Shown here: positions 18,690-26,882 of the stretch, in pieces
Numbering within the stretch: the first letter of the stretch is position 1
Layout of the letters: each line of letters begins with the position of its first letter
Origin: Saprospiraceae bacterium
Lineage (GTDB): Bacteria; Bacteroidota; Bacteroidia; Chitinophagales; Saprospiraceae
Reading direction: 5' to 3'
Length of the DNA stretch: 36,096 nt
NCBI GenBank assembly: GCA_013360405.1
Contig: JABWBR010000051.1
Span: forward strand, 1 to 36,096
The notes under the pieces: generated by a model
What the model saw: the letters and a program-made list of their open reading frames with translations, nothing else
Told to the model about the DNA's origin: nothing
Database searches by the model: none
Made by a program: the position numbers and the translations under genes

Positions 18690-18986
18690 ATGGCAAAGCG
18701 AATTCTTATCAAACCGATTATTTCGGAAAAAGCAGACAGGCTCACTTCGAAGGTCAGCCAGTACAGCTTTGTTGTCGACAAGAAAGCCAACAAGATCGAG
18801 ATTAAAAACGCGATCGAGGCCATGTATGGCGTCAACGTAGCATCGGTCAATACGATGGTTATGCCGGCAAAGGTTAAGCAGCGCAGCACAAAGGCGGGCG
18901 TAGTCCAGGGCCGGGTGTCTGCCTTCAAAAAGGCCTTGATTACGCTGGCTTCAGGTGAGGAAATTGATTTCTTTGGCAATATTTAA
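18690..18986 (+). CDS. rplW: 50S ribosomal protein L23
   Basis: Exit-tunnel rim protein that docks trigger factor and SRP. 98 aa, with the opening ILIKPIISEKADRL, SFVVDKKANKIEIKNAIEAMYGVNV in the core, and GRVSAFKKALITLASGEEID at the end. Normal length, ATG start at 18690, and only 12 bases before rplB. Confidence 0.97.
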   Translation: MAKRILIKPIISEKADRLTSKVSQYSFVVDKKANKIEIKNAIEAMYGVNVASVNTMVMPAKVKQRSTKAGVVQGRVSAFKKALITLASGEEIDFFGNI

Positions 18987-18998
18987 TACGGTTTAAAG

Positions 18999-19832
18999 AT
19001 GCCAGTTAAAAAATATAACCCGATAACGCCGGGCACTCGCTTCAGAATAGGCAACGCCTATAGCGAAATTACAACTTCCGCTCCCGAGAAGAGCCTTATG
19101 GCCCCGGTGAAGAAGTCGGGCGGCCGCAACAAAGACGGCCGCAGAACGATGCGCCAGCGCGGCGGAGGCCACAAGCGCCGCTATCGTGTGATCGACTTCA
19201 AACGCGATAAAGACGGTATTCCCGCTATCGTGAAGACGATCGAATACGATCCCAACCGCACGGCCTTTATCGCACTGGTGGTTTACGCCGACGGCGAAAA
19301 ACGCTATATCATCGCACCCCACGGCTTGAAAGTGGGCGACCGCATTGTGTCGGGCGAAGGCGCTGCGCCTACTACGGGCAATGCGCTTTTCCTCAAAGAC
19401 ATACCCCTCGGCGCCGATATTCACGCCATTGAGTTGCAGCCGGGTAAAGGCGCAGCGCTTTCCCGCAGCGCCGGCACGAGCTGTATCCTGTCGGGTCGCG
19501 AAGGAAAATACGGCTCCGTGAAATTGCCTTCGGGTGAAGTGCGCCGTATTTTGCTTACCTGCAAAGCTACGATGGGTACTACTTCCAACCCCGACCACGG
19601 CCTGGAAGTGCTGGGCAAAGCCGGCCGCAAGCGCTGGATCGGCCGCCGTCCGCACGTACGCGGCGTAGCGATGAACCCCGTTGACCACCCGATGGGCGGC
19701 GGCGAGGGCAGATCTTCAGGAGGCCACCCGCGTTCACGCAAAGGTTTGCCTGCTAAGGGTTACAAAACGCGCAGCAAAACCAAAATGTCTAACAGGTTGA
19801 TTATCTCGCGCCGTAAGTCGGCACAGAAATAG
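18999..19832 (+). CDS. rplB: 50S ribosomal protein L2
   Basis: Core large-subunit protein needed for subunit joining and peptidyl transfer. 277 aa, normal. It shows [22 protein letters not shown] early, [26 protein letters not shown] in the middle, and the C-terminal [23 protein letters not shown], which carries the functionally critical histidine loop. It ends with a basic ISRRKSAQK tail. Confidence 0.98.
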   Translation: MPVKKYNPITPGTRFRIGNAYSEITTSAPEKSLMAPVKKSGGRNKDGRRTMRQRGGGHKRRYRVIDFKRDKDGIPAIVKTIEYDPNRTAFIALVVYADGEKRYIIAPHGLKVGDRIVSGEGAAPTTGNALFLKDIPLGADIHAIELQPGKGAALSRSAGTSCILSGREGKYGSVKLPSGEVRRILLTCKATMGTTSNPDHGLEVLGKAGRKRWIGRRPHVRGVAMNPVDHPMGGGEGRSSGGHPRSRKGLPAKGYKTRSKTKMSNRLIISRRKSAQK

Positions 19833-19846
19833 TAATATTAACTATC

Positions 19847-20116
19847 ATGGCAAGATCAATTAAAAAAGGACCTTACATCTTTCACAAACTGTTGGAAAAG
19901 GTCTTGAAGTCGAAGGAGAGCAACAAGAAGACGGTCATCAAGACCTGGTCGCGCGCTTCGATGATCATCCCCGATATGGTGGGTGAAACGATCGCCGTAC
20001 ACAATGGCAAAACCTTCGTACCTGTGTTTGTCACCGAAAACATGGTAGGCCATAAATTGGGTGAATTTGCACCAACGCGCAATTTCAGGGGTCACTCTGG
20101 CAACCGTAAAAAGTAA
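19847..20116 (+). CDS. rpsS: 30S ribosomal protein S19
   Basis: Head protein that contacts 23S rRNA across the subunit interface. 89 aa, with [11 protein letters not shown] at the start, [24 protein letters not shown] in the middle and [17 protein letters not shown] at the end. The start is fixed by this conserved N-terminus. Only 7 bases separate it from rplV. Confidence 0.98.
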   Translation: MARSIKKGPYIFHKLLEKVLKSKESNKKTVIKTWSRASMIIPDMVGETIAVHNGKTFVPVFVTENMVGHKLGEFAPTRNFRGHSGNRKK

Positions 20117-20123
20117 TTGAGAC

Positions 20124-20522
20124 ATGGAAGCAGTAGCCAAACTCAAGAACGTTCCGATGTCAGCACGCAAGATGCGGCTGGTGGTCGACAATATTAGAGG
20201 GAAAAACGTCAACGACGCCCTTTATATTCTGCGCTATTCGAAGCGCGAAGCGGCCACCTGGCTCGAGAAGCTCGTGCTCTCCGCTGTGGCCAATTGGGTG
20301 TACAAACTCAATAATACCGAAAATGCCGACGACTACAACCTCGTCATCAAGACGGCTTTTGTAGATGAAGGCACGATGTTGAAGCGTTTTCAGCCGGCGC
20401 CACAGGGCCGCGCACACCGCATTCGCAAGCGCACCAACCACGTAACGATCGTGGTGGCCAACCAGATTCCGCTGGAAAGCGAAACGGTAAGCGCGGAGAT
20501 TGTGGAAGCTGACGAGAAATAA
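20124..20522 (+). CDS. rplV: 50S ribosomal protein L22
   Basis: Its beta hairpin lines the exit tunnel. 132 aa, some 20 longer than the common 110; the extra residues include an acidic C-terminal end (SAEIVEADEK). Conserved parts are VPMSARKMRLVVDNIRG, the helix AATWLEKLVLSAVANW, and the tunnel hairpin KRFQPAPQGRAHRIRKRTNH (residues about 90-110), which is unaltered at macrolide-related positions as far as can be read. Confidence 0.97.
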   Translation: MEAVAKLKNVPMSARKMRLVVDNIRGKNVNDALYILRYSKREAATWLEKLVLSAVANWVYKLNNTENADDYNLVIKTAFVDEGTMLKRFQPAPQGRAHRIRKRTNHVTIVVANQIPLESETVSAEIVEADEK

Positions 20523-20551
20523 TTTATACTTAACGATTTTATACCAACAGT

Positions 20552-21448
20552 ATGGGTCAAAAGACAAATCCGATTGGCAATCGTCTGGGAATTATCCGTG
20601 GTTGGGACTCCAACTGGTTTGCCGACAAAGATTTTGCCCAAAAGGTAGTGGAAGATGAAAATATCCGCACCTACCTCAATGCGCGTATCCAGAAAGGCGG
20701 CATCGCCCGCGTGGTTATCGAGCGTACGCTCAAGCGCATCACGGTGACGATCCACACCTCCCGCCCCGGTATTATTATCGGCAAGGCAGGCCAGGAAGTA
20801 GACCGCATCCGCGAGGAGTTGAAAAAACTCACGGGCAAAGACGTGCAGATCAATATCATTGAGATTCGCAAACCCGAACTCGATGCCAATATCGTAGGGG
20901 AAACGGTCGCCAAGCAAATCGAAGCCCGTATTAATTATCGCCGCGCTATCAAGATGTCTATCCAGTCTACGATGCGCGCAGGCGCCGAAGGCATCAAGGT
21001 GCGCATCTCGGGTCGCCTGGGCGGTGCTGAAATGTCGCGCTCCGAAGAATACAAAGAAGGGCGTACCCCGCTGCATACGTTCCGCGCCGATATCGATTAT
21101 TCGCTCACTGAAGCGCAAACCGTTTACGGCAAGATCGGTATCAAGGTATGGATTTGCAAAGGAGAAGTGTTCGGCAAACGCGACCTTTCTCCCAATGTAG
21201 GCCTTACTAAAAAGGAAACGACCAGCGGCGGCGATTATGGTAGCGAGCGCAGAGGCGATCGCGGTGAACGCGGCGACCGCGGCGGTGATCGCGGTGGAAG
21301 AAGAGGCGGCGGCGCCGGCGGCAATGATCGCGGCGGCAATCGCGGTGGCGGCGGTGGTAACCGTGGCGGCAGCGGCGGTGGGAATCGTGGCGGCGGTGGT
21401 GGCAACCGCGGCGGTGGTGGCGCTGGAAGAAATCAGCGCAGAGGTTAG
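20552..21448 (+). CDS. rpsC: 30S ribosomal protein S3 with an RGG-like C-terminal tail
   Basis: S3 forms the mRNA entry channel and has helicase activity together with S4 and S5. Residues 1-215 are typical: [24 protein letters not shown]-2 motif [18 protein letters not shown] (73-90), the second domain with [19 protein letters not shown] (153-171) and [11 protein letters not shown]. Normal S3 ends near 210-240. Here residues 222-298 form a tail of repeated RGG, RGD and NRGGGGG units with almost no hydrophobics. The tail is encoded by G/C-rich near-repeats at about 21235-21445. It may bind RNA, but that is inference. Confidence 0.96.
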   Translation: MGQKTNPIGNRLGIIRGWDSNWFADKDFAQKVVEDENIRTYLNARIQKGGIARVVIERTLKRITVTIHTSRPGIIIGKAGQEVDRIREELKKLTGKDVQINIIEIRKPELDANIVGETVAKQIEARINYRRAIKMSIQSTMRAGAEGIKVRISGRLGGAEMSRSEEYKEGRTPLHTFRADIDYSLTEAQTVYGKIGIKVWICKGEVFGKRDLSPNVGLTKKETTSGGDYGSERRGDRGERGDRGGDRGGRRGGGAGGNDRGGNRGGGGGNRGGSGGGNRGGGGGNRGGGGAGRNQRRG

Positions 21449-21469
21449 GATAATATCTGAAAAAAGCCG

Positions 21470-21477
21470 TACCTTTG
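21470..21477 (+). promoter_or_regulatory. Internal -7 promoter element upstream of rplP
   Basis: TACCTTTG is identical to the -7 box of the rpsL promoter and lies 76 bases before the rplP ATG, just after rpsC ends. It has no clear -33 partner. It sits inside an inverted repeat, with AAAGCCG at 21463-21469 and CGGCTTT at 21507-21513, and beside an AGCTTTTT/AAAAAAGCT inner stem (21481-21497). Confidence 0.5.
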
Positions 21478-21545
21478 CCAAGCTTTTTAAAAAAGCTACT
21501 TTTGAGCGGCTTTAGCCATTGCTTTATTGCAAAATTTATAATACG

Positions 21546-21965
21546 ATGTTACAGCCTAAAAGAACAAAATACCGGAAGCAGCAAAAAGGCAGAAATGACG
21601 GCCTTTCGTATCGGGGCAGCACGATTGCCTTCGGCTCTTTCGGTCTGAAGGCACAAGCAGGCGGCCGTTTGACCAACCGCCAGATTGAAGCTGCACGTAT
21701 CGCTATGACGCGTTATATGAAACGCGAAGGAAAAGTGTGGATCCGCATATTTCCGGACAAGCCCGTGACCCGCAAACCGCAAGAGGTGCGTATGGGTAAG
21801 GGAAAAGGCGCCGTCGATCACTATGTAGCGCTGATCAAACCGGGCTGCATTATGTTTGAAATAGACGGTGTGCCGACAGACGTAGCTCAGGAAGCGCTCC
21901 GCCTGGCCGCACAAAAACTGCCGATGTTAACCAAAACGGTGGTTCGTCCGGACTATGTTGACTAA
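21546..21965 (+). CDS. rplP: 50S ribosomal protein L16
   Basis: Binds near the A-site tRNA and completes the peptidyl-transferase region. ATG 21546 gives [19 protein letters not shown] and the normal 139 aa; an upstream in-frame TTG at 21519 would add nine non-conserved residues. [30 protein letters not shown] and [14 protein letters not shown] are standard. The 97-base spacer before it holds the promoter-like element and stem described separately. Confidence 0.98.
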   Translation: MLQPKRTKYRKQQKGRNDGLSYRGSTIAFGSFGLKAQAGGRLTNRQIEAARIAMTRYMKREGKVWIRIFPDKPVTRKPQEVRMGKGKGAVDHYVALIKPGCIMFEIDGVPTDVAQEALRLAAQKLPMLTKTVVRPDYVD

Positions 21966-21984
21966 CTTATAACGTAATCAAACA

Positions 21985-22245
21985 ATGGCTACGAAAAAAT
22001 ATCTGGAACTTCAGGAGATGACCGATGCCGATTTGCAAGGCGAATTAACCGCTGCGCAAAGCGACTATCAACGCATGGAGTTCGATCACGCGATCAAGGG
22101 GTTGGAAAACCCGCTCACGCTCAGAGAAATGCGACGCGATATTGCGCGCCTCCAAACGGAAGTGCGCCGCAGGGAGATTTTGAAACAAACACCCGAAGAA
22201 CTCGCTTCACGCAGCAAAATCAGGGCAAGAAGACGCCGCCGTTAA
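21985..22245 (+). CDS. rpmC: 50S ribosomal protein L29
   Basis: Small two-helix protein at the exit-tunnel rim. At 86 aa it is longer than the typical 60-70; the excess is a Pro/Glu stretch and an Arg/Lys-rich tail ([12 protein letters not shown]). The core is recognisable from [20 protein letters not shown], the conserved second helix. Between rplP (19 bases) and rpsQ (14 bases). Confidence 0.93.
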   Translation: MATKKYLELQEMTDADLQGELTAAQSDYQRMEFDHAIKGLENPLTLREMRRDIARLQTEVRRREILKQTPEELASRSKIRARRRRR

Positions 22246-22259
22246 AAATTAAAAAAGAC

Positions 22260-22517
22260 ATGGCAGAAAGGAATCTCAGGAAGCAAAGAGTAGGGGTGGT
22301 TACCAGTAATAAAATGGACAAAACCATCTCCGTGTCTGTGGAACGCCGCTTGCGCCACCCCATATACGGCAAATTCGTCAAGAAGACGAACAAGTTTATG
22401 GCGCACGACGAAAATAACCAGTGCTCGATTGGCGATATTGTTCGCATCATGGAAACCCGCCCCTTGAGCAAACTCAAGCGCTGGCGCCTGGTGGAAATCG
22501 TCGAGAAGGTTAAGTAA
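22260..22517 (+). CDS. rpsQ: 30S ribosomal protein S17
   Basis: OB-fold primary binder of 16S rRNA. 85 aa, with [44 protein letters not shown] and [26 protein letters not shown], the full family pattern. Starts 14 bases after rpmC and ends 43 bases before rplN. Confidence 0.98.
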   Translation: MAERNLRKQRVGVVTSNKMDKTISVSVERRLRHPIYGKFVKKTNKFMAHDENNQCSIGDIVRIMETRPLSKLKRWRLVEIVEKVK

Positions 22518-22560
22518 GCCGCCACAAAGCGTTTTGGTTTGATTTTTAAATACGCAAGTA

Positions 22561-22926
22561 ATGATACAGCAAGAATCCAGGCTTAAAGTCGCAGATAACA
22601 GCGGAGCAAAAGAAGTACTCTGCATTCGCGTGTTGGGAGGATCCAAGCGCCGTTATGCCTCTGTTGGCGATAAGATCGTGGTTAGCGTAAAGGAAGCCAC
22701 GCCGGGCGGCATCAAAAAAGGGTCTGTTTCTAAGGCCGTTGTGGTGCGCACCAGGAAGGAAATTCGTCGCAAAGACGGTTCTTATATCCGCTTCGACGAC
22801 AATGCCGTCGTGCTATTGAATAACCAGGATGAACCCAGGGGTACGCGTATCTTCGGCCCGGTTGCCCGCGAATTGCGCGAAAAAGACTACATGAGAATTA
22901 TTTCTCTGGCGCCCGAAGTACTCTAA
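22561..22926 (+). CDS. rplN: 50S ribosomal protein L14
   Basis: Subunit-interface protein and binding site of the silencing factor RsfS. 121 aa, with [42 protein letters not shown] and [26 protein letters not shown] all conserved. Normal length and unambiguous start. Confidence 0.98.
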   Translation: MIQQESRLKVADNSGAKEVLCIRVLGGSKRRYASVGDKIVVSVKEATPGGIKKGSVSKAVVVRTRKEIRRKDGSYIRFDDNAVVLLNNQDEPRGTRIFGPVARELREKDYMRIISLAPEVL

Positions 22927-22955
22927 TCCGGTTGATATTTTTAATCTGAACAGTG

Positions 22956-23312
22956 ATGATAAAGAAAACTGGCAACGACAAGCGGTTCACCCCCAAGCTC
23001 AAGATCAAAAAGGGCGATAAGGTGGTGGTGATCTCCGGGGCTTTCAAAGACAGAAGCAAACCCAGGGAAGTGCTCGAAGTATTTCCCGATAAGAACCGCG
23101 CCATCGTGGATGGGGTCAATATTCGCAAGAAGCACCAGAAACCGACCCAGGCTAATCCCAACGGCGGTATTATCGACCTGCCCGCACCTATCCATCTTTC
23201 TAACCTGATGCTGGTAGACCCCCGCACAGGCGAACCTACCCGCGTAGGCAGAAAGGAAGACGACGGCAAAATTGTGCGCTATTCTAAAAAAACCGGCAAC
23301 ATTATTAAGTGA
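22956..23312 (+). CDS. rplX: 50S ribosomal protein L24
   Basis: Assembly initiator with a KOW motif: [41 protein letters not shown]. 118 aa from ATG 22956; a GTG directly before it (22953) is possible but not needed. Its TGA (23310-23312) shares one base with the rplE ATG, so the two are translationally coupled. Confidence 0.96.
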   Translation: MIKKTGNDKRFTPKLKIKKGDKVVVISGAFKDRSKPREVLEVFPDKNRAIVDGVNIRKKHQKPTQANPNGGIIDLPAPIHLSNLMLVDPRTGEPTRVGRKEDDGKIVRYSKKTGNIIK

Positions 23313-23872
23313 TGAGCTATTATCCTAAACTCAAGAAAAAATACCGCGAAGAGGTAGTACCCGCCCTCATGGAGCAGTTTCAATACGGCTCTATCATGGA
23401 GGTGCCCCGTATCGTGAAGGTCTCTATCAACCAGGGTGTGGGCGATGCCACCGGCGATAAAAAACTGGTAGACAACGCACTTGCCGAGCTTTCGCTTATT
23501 GCCGGCCAAAAGGCCGTACCGACTAAAGCCAGAACTTCGGTTTCTAACTTTAAACTTCGCGAAGGTATGCCTATCGGCGCACGCGTTACGCTACGCGCCG
23601 ACCGCATGTACGAGTTCCTCGAAAGATTGATCTCGGTGGCTTTGCCCCGCGTTCGCGACTTTCGCGGTATTAATGACAAAAGCTTTGACGGCCGCGGCAA
23701 TTATTCGATGGGCGTCACCGAGCATATTATCTTTCCCGAAATCGACCTCGACAAGGTGAGCAAGATCACGGGTATGGACATTACTTTTGTGACCACGGCC
23801 AAGACGGATGCCGAGGCGCTGGCACTGCTCAAATTGATGGGCATGCCGTTTAAAAATCAGCAACGCAGCTAA
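23312..23872 (+). CDS. rplE: 50S ribosomal protein L5
   Basis: Binds 5S rRNA and the P-site tRNA. 186 aa; it has [42 protein letters not shown], the P-site loop region and [22 protein letters not shown] at the end. The ATG at 23312 overlaps the rplX stop as TGATG; the in-frame GTG at 23309 is less likely. Confidence 0.97.
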   Translation: MSYYPKLKKKYREEVVPALMEQFQYGSIMEVPRIVKVSINQGVGDATGDKKLVDNALAELSLIAGQKAVPTKARTSVSNFKLREGMPIGARVTLRADRMYEFLERLISVALPRVRDFRGINDKSFDGRGNYSMGVTEHIIFPEIDLDKVSKITGMDITFVTTAKTDAEALALLKLMGMPFKNQQRS

Positions 23873-23890
23873 AATTGCACACGTAGTACT

Positions 23891-24160
23891 ATGGCAAAGA
23901 AATCGATCATTGCACGCGAGAAAAAACGCGAACGCCTGGTGGCTAAATTCGCCGATTTGCGCAAGCAACTCAAGGAAGAAGGCAGATGGGATGAACTCGA
24001 TGCGCTTCCCCGCAACTCAAACCCGATCCGTTTGCACAACCGATGCAAACTCACGGGTCGCCCCAAAGGCTATATCCGCTATTTCGGGCTGTGTCGCGTG
24101 AAGTTCCGCGAAATGGCGCTCGATGGCAAAATACCCGGCGTTACTAAAGCAAGCTGGTAA
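23891..24160 (+). CDS. rpsN: 30S ribosomal protein S14 (zinc-free form)
   Basis: Head protein needed late in small-subunit assembly. 89 aa, the longer zinc-independent type: the C-terminal core [29 protein letters not shown] has single cysteines instead of the two CxxC pairs of the zinc form, and the N-terminal helical extension (about 45 aa) is present. Followed by a 66-base spacer without a promoter match. Confidence 0.97.
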   Translation: MAKKSIIAREKKRERLVAKFADLRKQLKEEGRWDELDALPRNSNPIRLHNRCKLTGRPKGYIRYFGLCRVKFREMALDGKIPGVTKASW

Positions 24161-24226
24161 TTTTTTAATGGCTAAACTGTCGGTCAGGTTCCAGGTAGGG
24201 AATACCAACCGGCACAATCCAAAATC

Positions 24227-24637
24227 ATGGCAGTAACAGATTCTATCGGGGATTATCTCACCCGCATCCGCAATGCGCAATCGGCAGGTCACAAGATTGT
24301 CGAGATTCCTGCTTCCAATCTCAAAAAGCGCATCACTGAAATCCTCTACGATCAGGGTTTTATACTCAAATATAAGTTTGAAGACGAAGGTGGCAAAGGT
24401 ACGCAAGGCGTGATTAAAATCGCCCTGAAGTACGACCCGCTCAGCAAAAAACCGGTCATCCGCGAATTGGGAAGGATCAGCCGGCCAGGCCTGCGACAGT
24501 ATGCCAAAGCCGATGAACTCACCCGCGTGATCGACGGCCTGGGCGTAGCTATCGTGTCTACATCCAGAGGTGTAATGACTGACAAACAAGCCCGTACCCA
24601 GAATCTGGGCGGCGAGCTGGTTTGCTATGTATACTAA
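24227..24637 (+). CDS. rpsH: 30S ribosomal protein S8
   Basis: Central-domain 16S binder and, in enterobacteria, the spc operon repressor. 136 aa with TDSIGDYLTRIRNAQSAGH at the N-terminus, the core RPGLRQYAKADELTRVIDGLGVAIVSTS, and RGVMTDKQARTQNLGGELVCYVY, where the STSRGVMTD rRNA-binding loop is intact. Confidence 0.98.
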   Translation: MAVTDSIGDYLTRIRNAQSAGHKIVEIPASNLKKRITEILYDQGFILKYKFEDEGGKGTQGVIKIALKYDPLSKKPVIRELGRISRPGLRQYAKADELTRVIDGLGVAIVSTSRGVMTDKQARTQNLGGELVCYVY

Positions 24638-24664
24638 TATTGTTGGGACTAAAAAGATATTAAC

Positions 24665-25219
24665 ATGTCTAGGATTGGTAAACTTCCCATTTCACTGCCC
24701 AAAGGCGTTAAGATAGATGTCAGCAAGGGCAATTTCGTCACGGTGAAAGGTCCTAAAGGTGAATTGTCCCAGCAATTCGACGCTGATATGGAAATTGCAG
24801 TGGGCGAAGCCGATATAGAGATCAAACGCCCCACGGATTCCCAGCGCCACCGCGCAATGCACGGCCTGAGCCGCGCCCTCCTGTCTAATATGGTAGAGGG
24901 CGTTTCCAACGGCTTTGTAAAAGAAATGGAAGTAGTCGGCGTAGGTTATCGCGTAAGCAATACCGGCCAACTACTGGAATTGATACTGGGCTTTTCTCAC
25001 CCGATTATGTTTTACCTTCCGCCTGAAGTAAAGGTGGAAACCAAAACGGAAAAGGGTAAAAACCCGCTTATTCGCCTGGAGTGCCACGACAAGCAGTTGT
25101 TGGGGCAAATCGCCGCAAAGATTCGCTCTTTCCGCAAACCGGAGCCCTACAAAGGCAAGGGTATCAAGTTTGTGGGCGAGCAAATTCGCCGCAAAGCAGG
25201 CAAAACGGCCGGCAAATAA
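24665..25219 (+). CDS. rplF: 50S ribosomal protein L6
   Basis: Sits near the factor-binding site. 184 aa, two repeated domains: MSRIGKLPISLPKGVKIDV with VKGPKGELSQ, then VVGVGYRVSNTGQLLELILGFSHP and the C-terminal GQIAAKIRSFRKPEPYKGKGIKFVGEQIRRKAGKTA, the highly conserved signature of the family. An 80-base spacer follows; it contains the perfect palindrome CAAGGCGCCTTG (25244-25255) but no promoter box. Confidence 0.98.
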   Translation: MSRIGKLPISLPKGVKIDVSKGNFVTVKGPKGELSQQFDADMEIAVGEADIEIKRPTDSQRHRAMHGLSRALLSNMVEGVSNGFVKEMEVVGVGYRVSNTGQLLELILGFSHPIMFYLPPEVKVETKTEKGKNPLIRLECHDKQLLGQIAAKIRSFRKPEPYKGKGIKFVGEQIRRKAGKTAGK

Positions 25220-25299
25220 TTTTTTCGTTGTATTGTTTTTTCGCAAGGCGCCTTGGGTTTGGAATTTTCCCTACACTAAGGCGGTAAAATGCAACAGAC

Positions 25300-25653
25300 A
25301 TGAGTGTCACTAAGGCAGAAAGTAGAAAACGTATTCATTATCGCATTCGCAAGAAGATAAGAGGCACGGCAGCGCGCCCTCGCTTGAGCGTGTATCGCAG
25401 CAACAAGTTTATCTATTGCCAGTGTATTGACGATATTTCGGGCCGCACCCTCGCACAGGCTTCTTCGAAAGAAACAGCCGTTGCCAATACGGGCAATAAA
25501 AGCGATCAGTCTCGCGCAGTAGGCAAATTACTTGCCGAACGCGCTGCGGCAGCAAAAATAACTACGGTCGTTTTCGATCGCGGTGGTTACCTTTACCATG
25601 GCCGGGTGAAATCACTGGCCGAAGGTGCCCGCGAAGGCGGTCTTCAATTCTAA
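25300..25653 (+). CDS. rplR: 50S ribosomal protein L18
   Basis: Binds 5S rRNA with L5. 117 aa: an Arg/Lys-rich N-terminus ([33 protein letters not shown]), [45 protein letters not shown] at the end. The end is diagnostic for L18. 23 bases before rpsE. Confidence 0.98.
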   Translation: MSVTKAESRKRIHYRIRKKIRGTAARPRLSVYRSNKFIYCQCIDDISGRTLAQASSKETAVANTGNKSDQSRAVGKLLAERAAAAKITTVVFDRGGYLYHGRVKSLAEGAREGGLQF

Positions 25654-25676
25654 TTACATTTAATTCCAGAGGAAGC

Positions 25677-26201
25677 ATGTCAAATACTAAAAAGAGTGCT
25701 AGCAGAATAAAGCCTGCTGAAACGGAATTGAAAGAGAAGCTGGTACACCTCAACCGCGTTGCGAAGGTGACTAAGGGCGGTCGTACGTTTAGCTTTGCCG
25801 CTATTGTGGTAGTTGGCGACGGTAACGGCACGGTAGGTCATGGCCTCGGCAAAGCGCGCGAAGTATCCGACGCAATCTCTAAGGCTGTTGATGATGCCAA
25901 GAAAAACCTCATCAAGGTGCCGCTCCACAAGAGTACGATTCCGCACGAACAAAAAGGCAAATACGGCGCCGGTAAAGTGTTGATCAAACCTGCAGCAGAT
26001 GGTACGGGCGTTATCGCCGGCGGCGCTATGCGCCACGTACTCGAAATTGCAGGCATCCACAACGTACTGGCGAAGTCGCAGGGGTCTTCCAACCCCCACA
26101 ACGTGGTGAAAGCCACAATCGATGCGCTATCGCAATTGAGAAACCCGTCGGAGATTGCCCGTCAGCGCTCGATTTCATTAGACAAACTGTTCAAGGGGTA
26201 A
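25677..26201 (+). CDS. rpsE: 30S ribosomal protein S5
   Basis: Accuracy and mRNA-entry protein. 174 aa, with the dsRBD-like N-terminal part [39 protein letters not shown] (residues about 24-62) and the C-terminal fold with [38 protein letters not shown]. The spectinomycin loop (VTKGGR) looks wild type. 14 bases before rpmD. Confidence 0.98.
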   Translation: MSNTKKSASRIKPAETELKEKLVHLNRVAKVTKGGRTFSFAAIVVVGDGNGTVGHGLGKAREVSDAISKAVDDAKKNLIKVPLHKSTIPHEQKGKYGAGKVLIKPAADGTGVIAGGAMRHVLEIAGIHNVLAKSQGSSNPHNVVKATIDALSQLRNPSEIARQRSISLDKLFKG

Positions 26202-26215
26202 AAATATTTCTACCA

Positions 26216-26395
26216 ATGAGCAAGATCAAAGTAACTCAGGTCAAAAGCACCATTGACCGGCCAAGACGCCAGAAAGAGACCATTATTGCGCTCGGACTCA
26301 AGCGTATGAACCAAACTGTTGTGCACGAAGCCACGCCCCAGATTCTGGGAATGGTTGAAAAAGTTAGCCACCTGGTAAAGGTAGAGCAGGCTTAA
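26216..26395 (+). CDS. rpmD: 50S ribosomal protein L30
   Basis: 59-residue protein read directly from the sequence between rpsE and rplO. It opens MSKIKVTQVKSTIDRPRRQK and contains the family pattern TIIALGLKRMNQTVVHEAT, then ILGMVEKVSHLVKVEQA. Normal length for L30. Located 14 bases after rpsE and 30 bases before rplO, the standard spc order. Confidence 0.96.
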   Translation: MSKIKVTQVKSTIDRPRRQKETIIALGLKRMNQTVVHEATPQILGMVEKVSHLVKVEQA

Positions 26396-26425
26396 TTATG
26401 GTATGAACTTTAAAAGTTTTGATCA

Positions 26426-26872
26426 ATGGAACTGCATAATTTGAAACCTGCCGCCGGCGCTGTTAAGAATAGCAAGCGCATCGCGCGTGGTACCGGATCG
26501 GGCCATGGTGGCACTTCTACGCGTGGCCACAAAGGCGACAAAGCTCGCTCGGGCCACAAAAGAAAGCGCCATTTCGAAGGCGGCCAGATGCCTATCCAAA
26601 TGCGATTGCCCAAGATTGGTTTCAAAAACGTGAACCGCGTTGCGTATATTGCTGTCAACCTCGACAAGCTGCAAACACTTGCCGATAGGTATAAACTTTC
26701 TGCCATCGATTTCAACACGCTGGTAGATAAGGGCGTTGTTAATAAGAACGACAAAGTTAAGCTGCTCGCTCGCGGCGAACTGAAAGCTAAGATCAGCGTG
26801 ACGGTTCATGCCTGCTCGGCTGCTGCAAAGCAAGCCATCGAAGCACTTGGCGGTAGTGTTAATCTCGTATAA
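26426..26872 (+). CDS. rplO: 50S ribosomal protein L15
   Basis: Late assembly protein of the large subunit. 148 aa. The N-terminal Gly-rich extended part is present (RGTGSGHGGTSTRGHKGDKARSG, then FEGGQMPIQMRLPKIGF), and the globular C-terminal half ends ACSAAAKQAIEALGGSVNLV. Directly upstream (10 bases) of secY, as in most bacteria. Confidence 0.98.
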   Translation: MELHNLKPAAGAVKNSKRIARGTGSGHGGTSTRGHKGDKARSGHKRKRHFEGGQMPIQMRLPKIGFKNVNRVAYIAVNLDKLQTLADRYKLSAIDFNTLVDKGVVNKNDKVKLLARGELKAKISVTVHACSAAAKQAIEALGGSVNLV

Positions 26873-26882
26873 TTAACTTACG

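Noticed and set aside
20390-21481. Minus-strand open frame (363 codons) opposite rplV and rpsC
   Set aside because: Ala/Thr-rich start is merely the complement of the Gly/Arg repeats of S3; the rest mirrors conserved S3 codons.
25244-25255. Perfect 12-bp palindrome CAAGGCGCCTTG between rplF and rplR
   Set aside because: No loop for a hairpin, no promoter nearby, single copy; too short to claim an operator.
25668-25677. Shine-Dalgarno-like AGAGGA before rpsE
   Set aside because: Only three bases separate it from the ATG, too short for a functional site, and neighbouring genes show none; likely chance.
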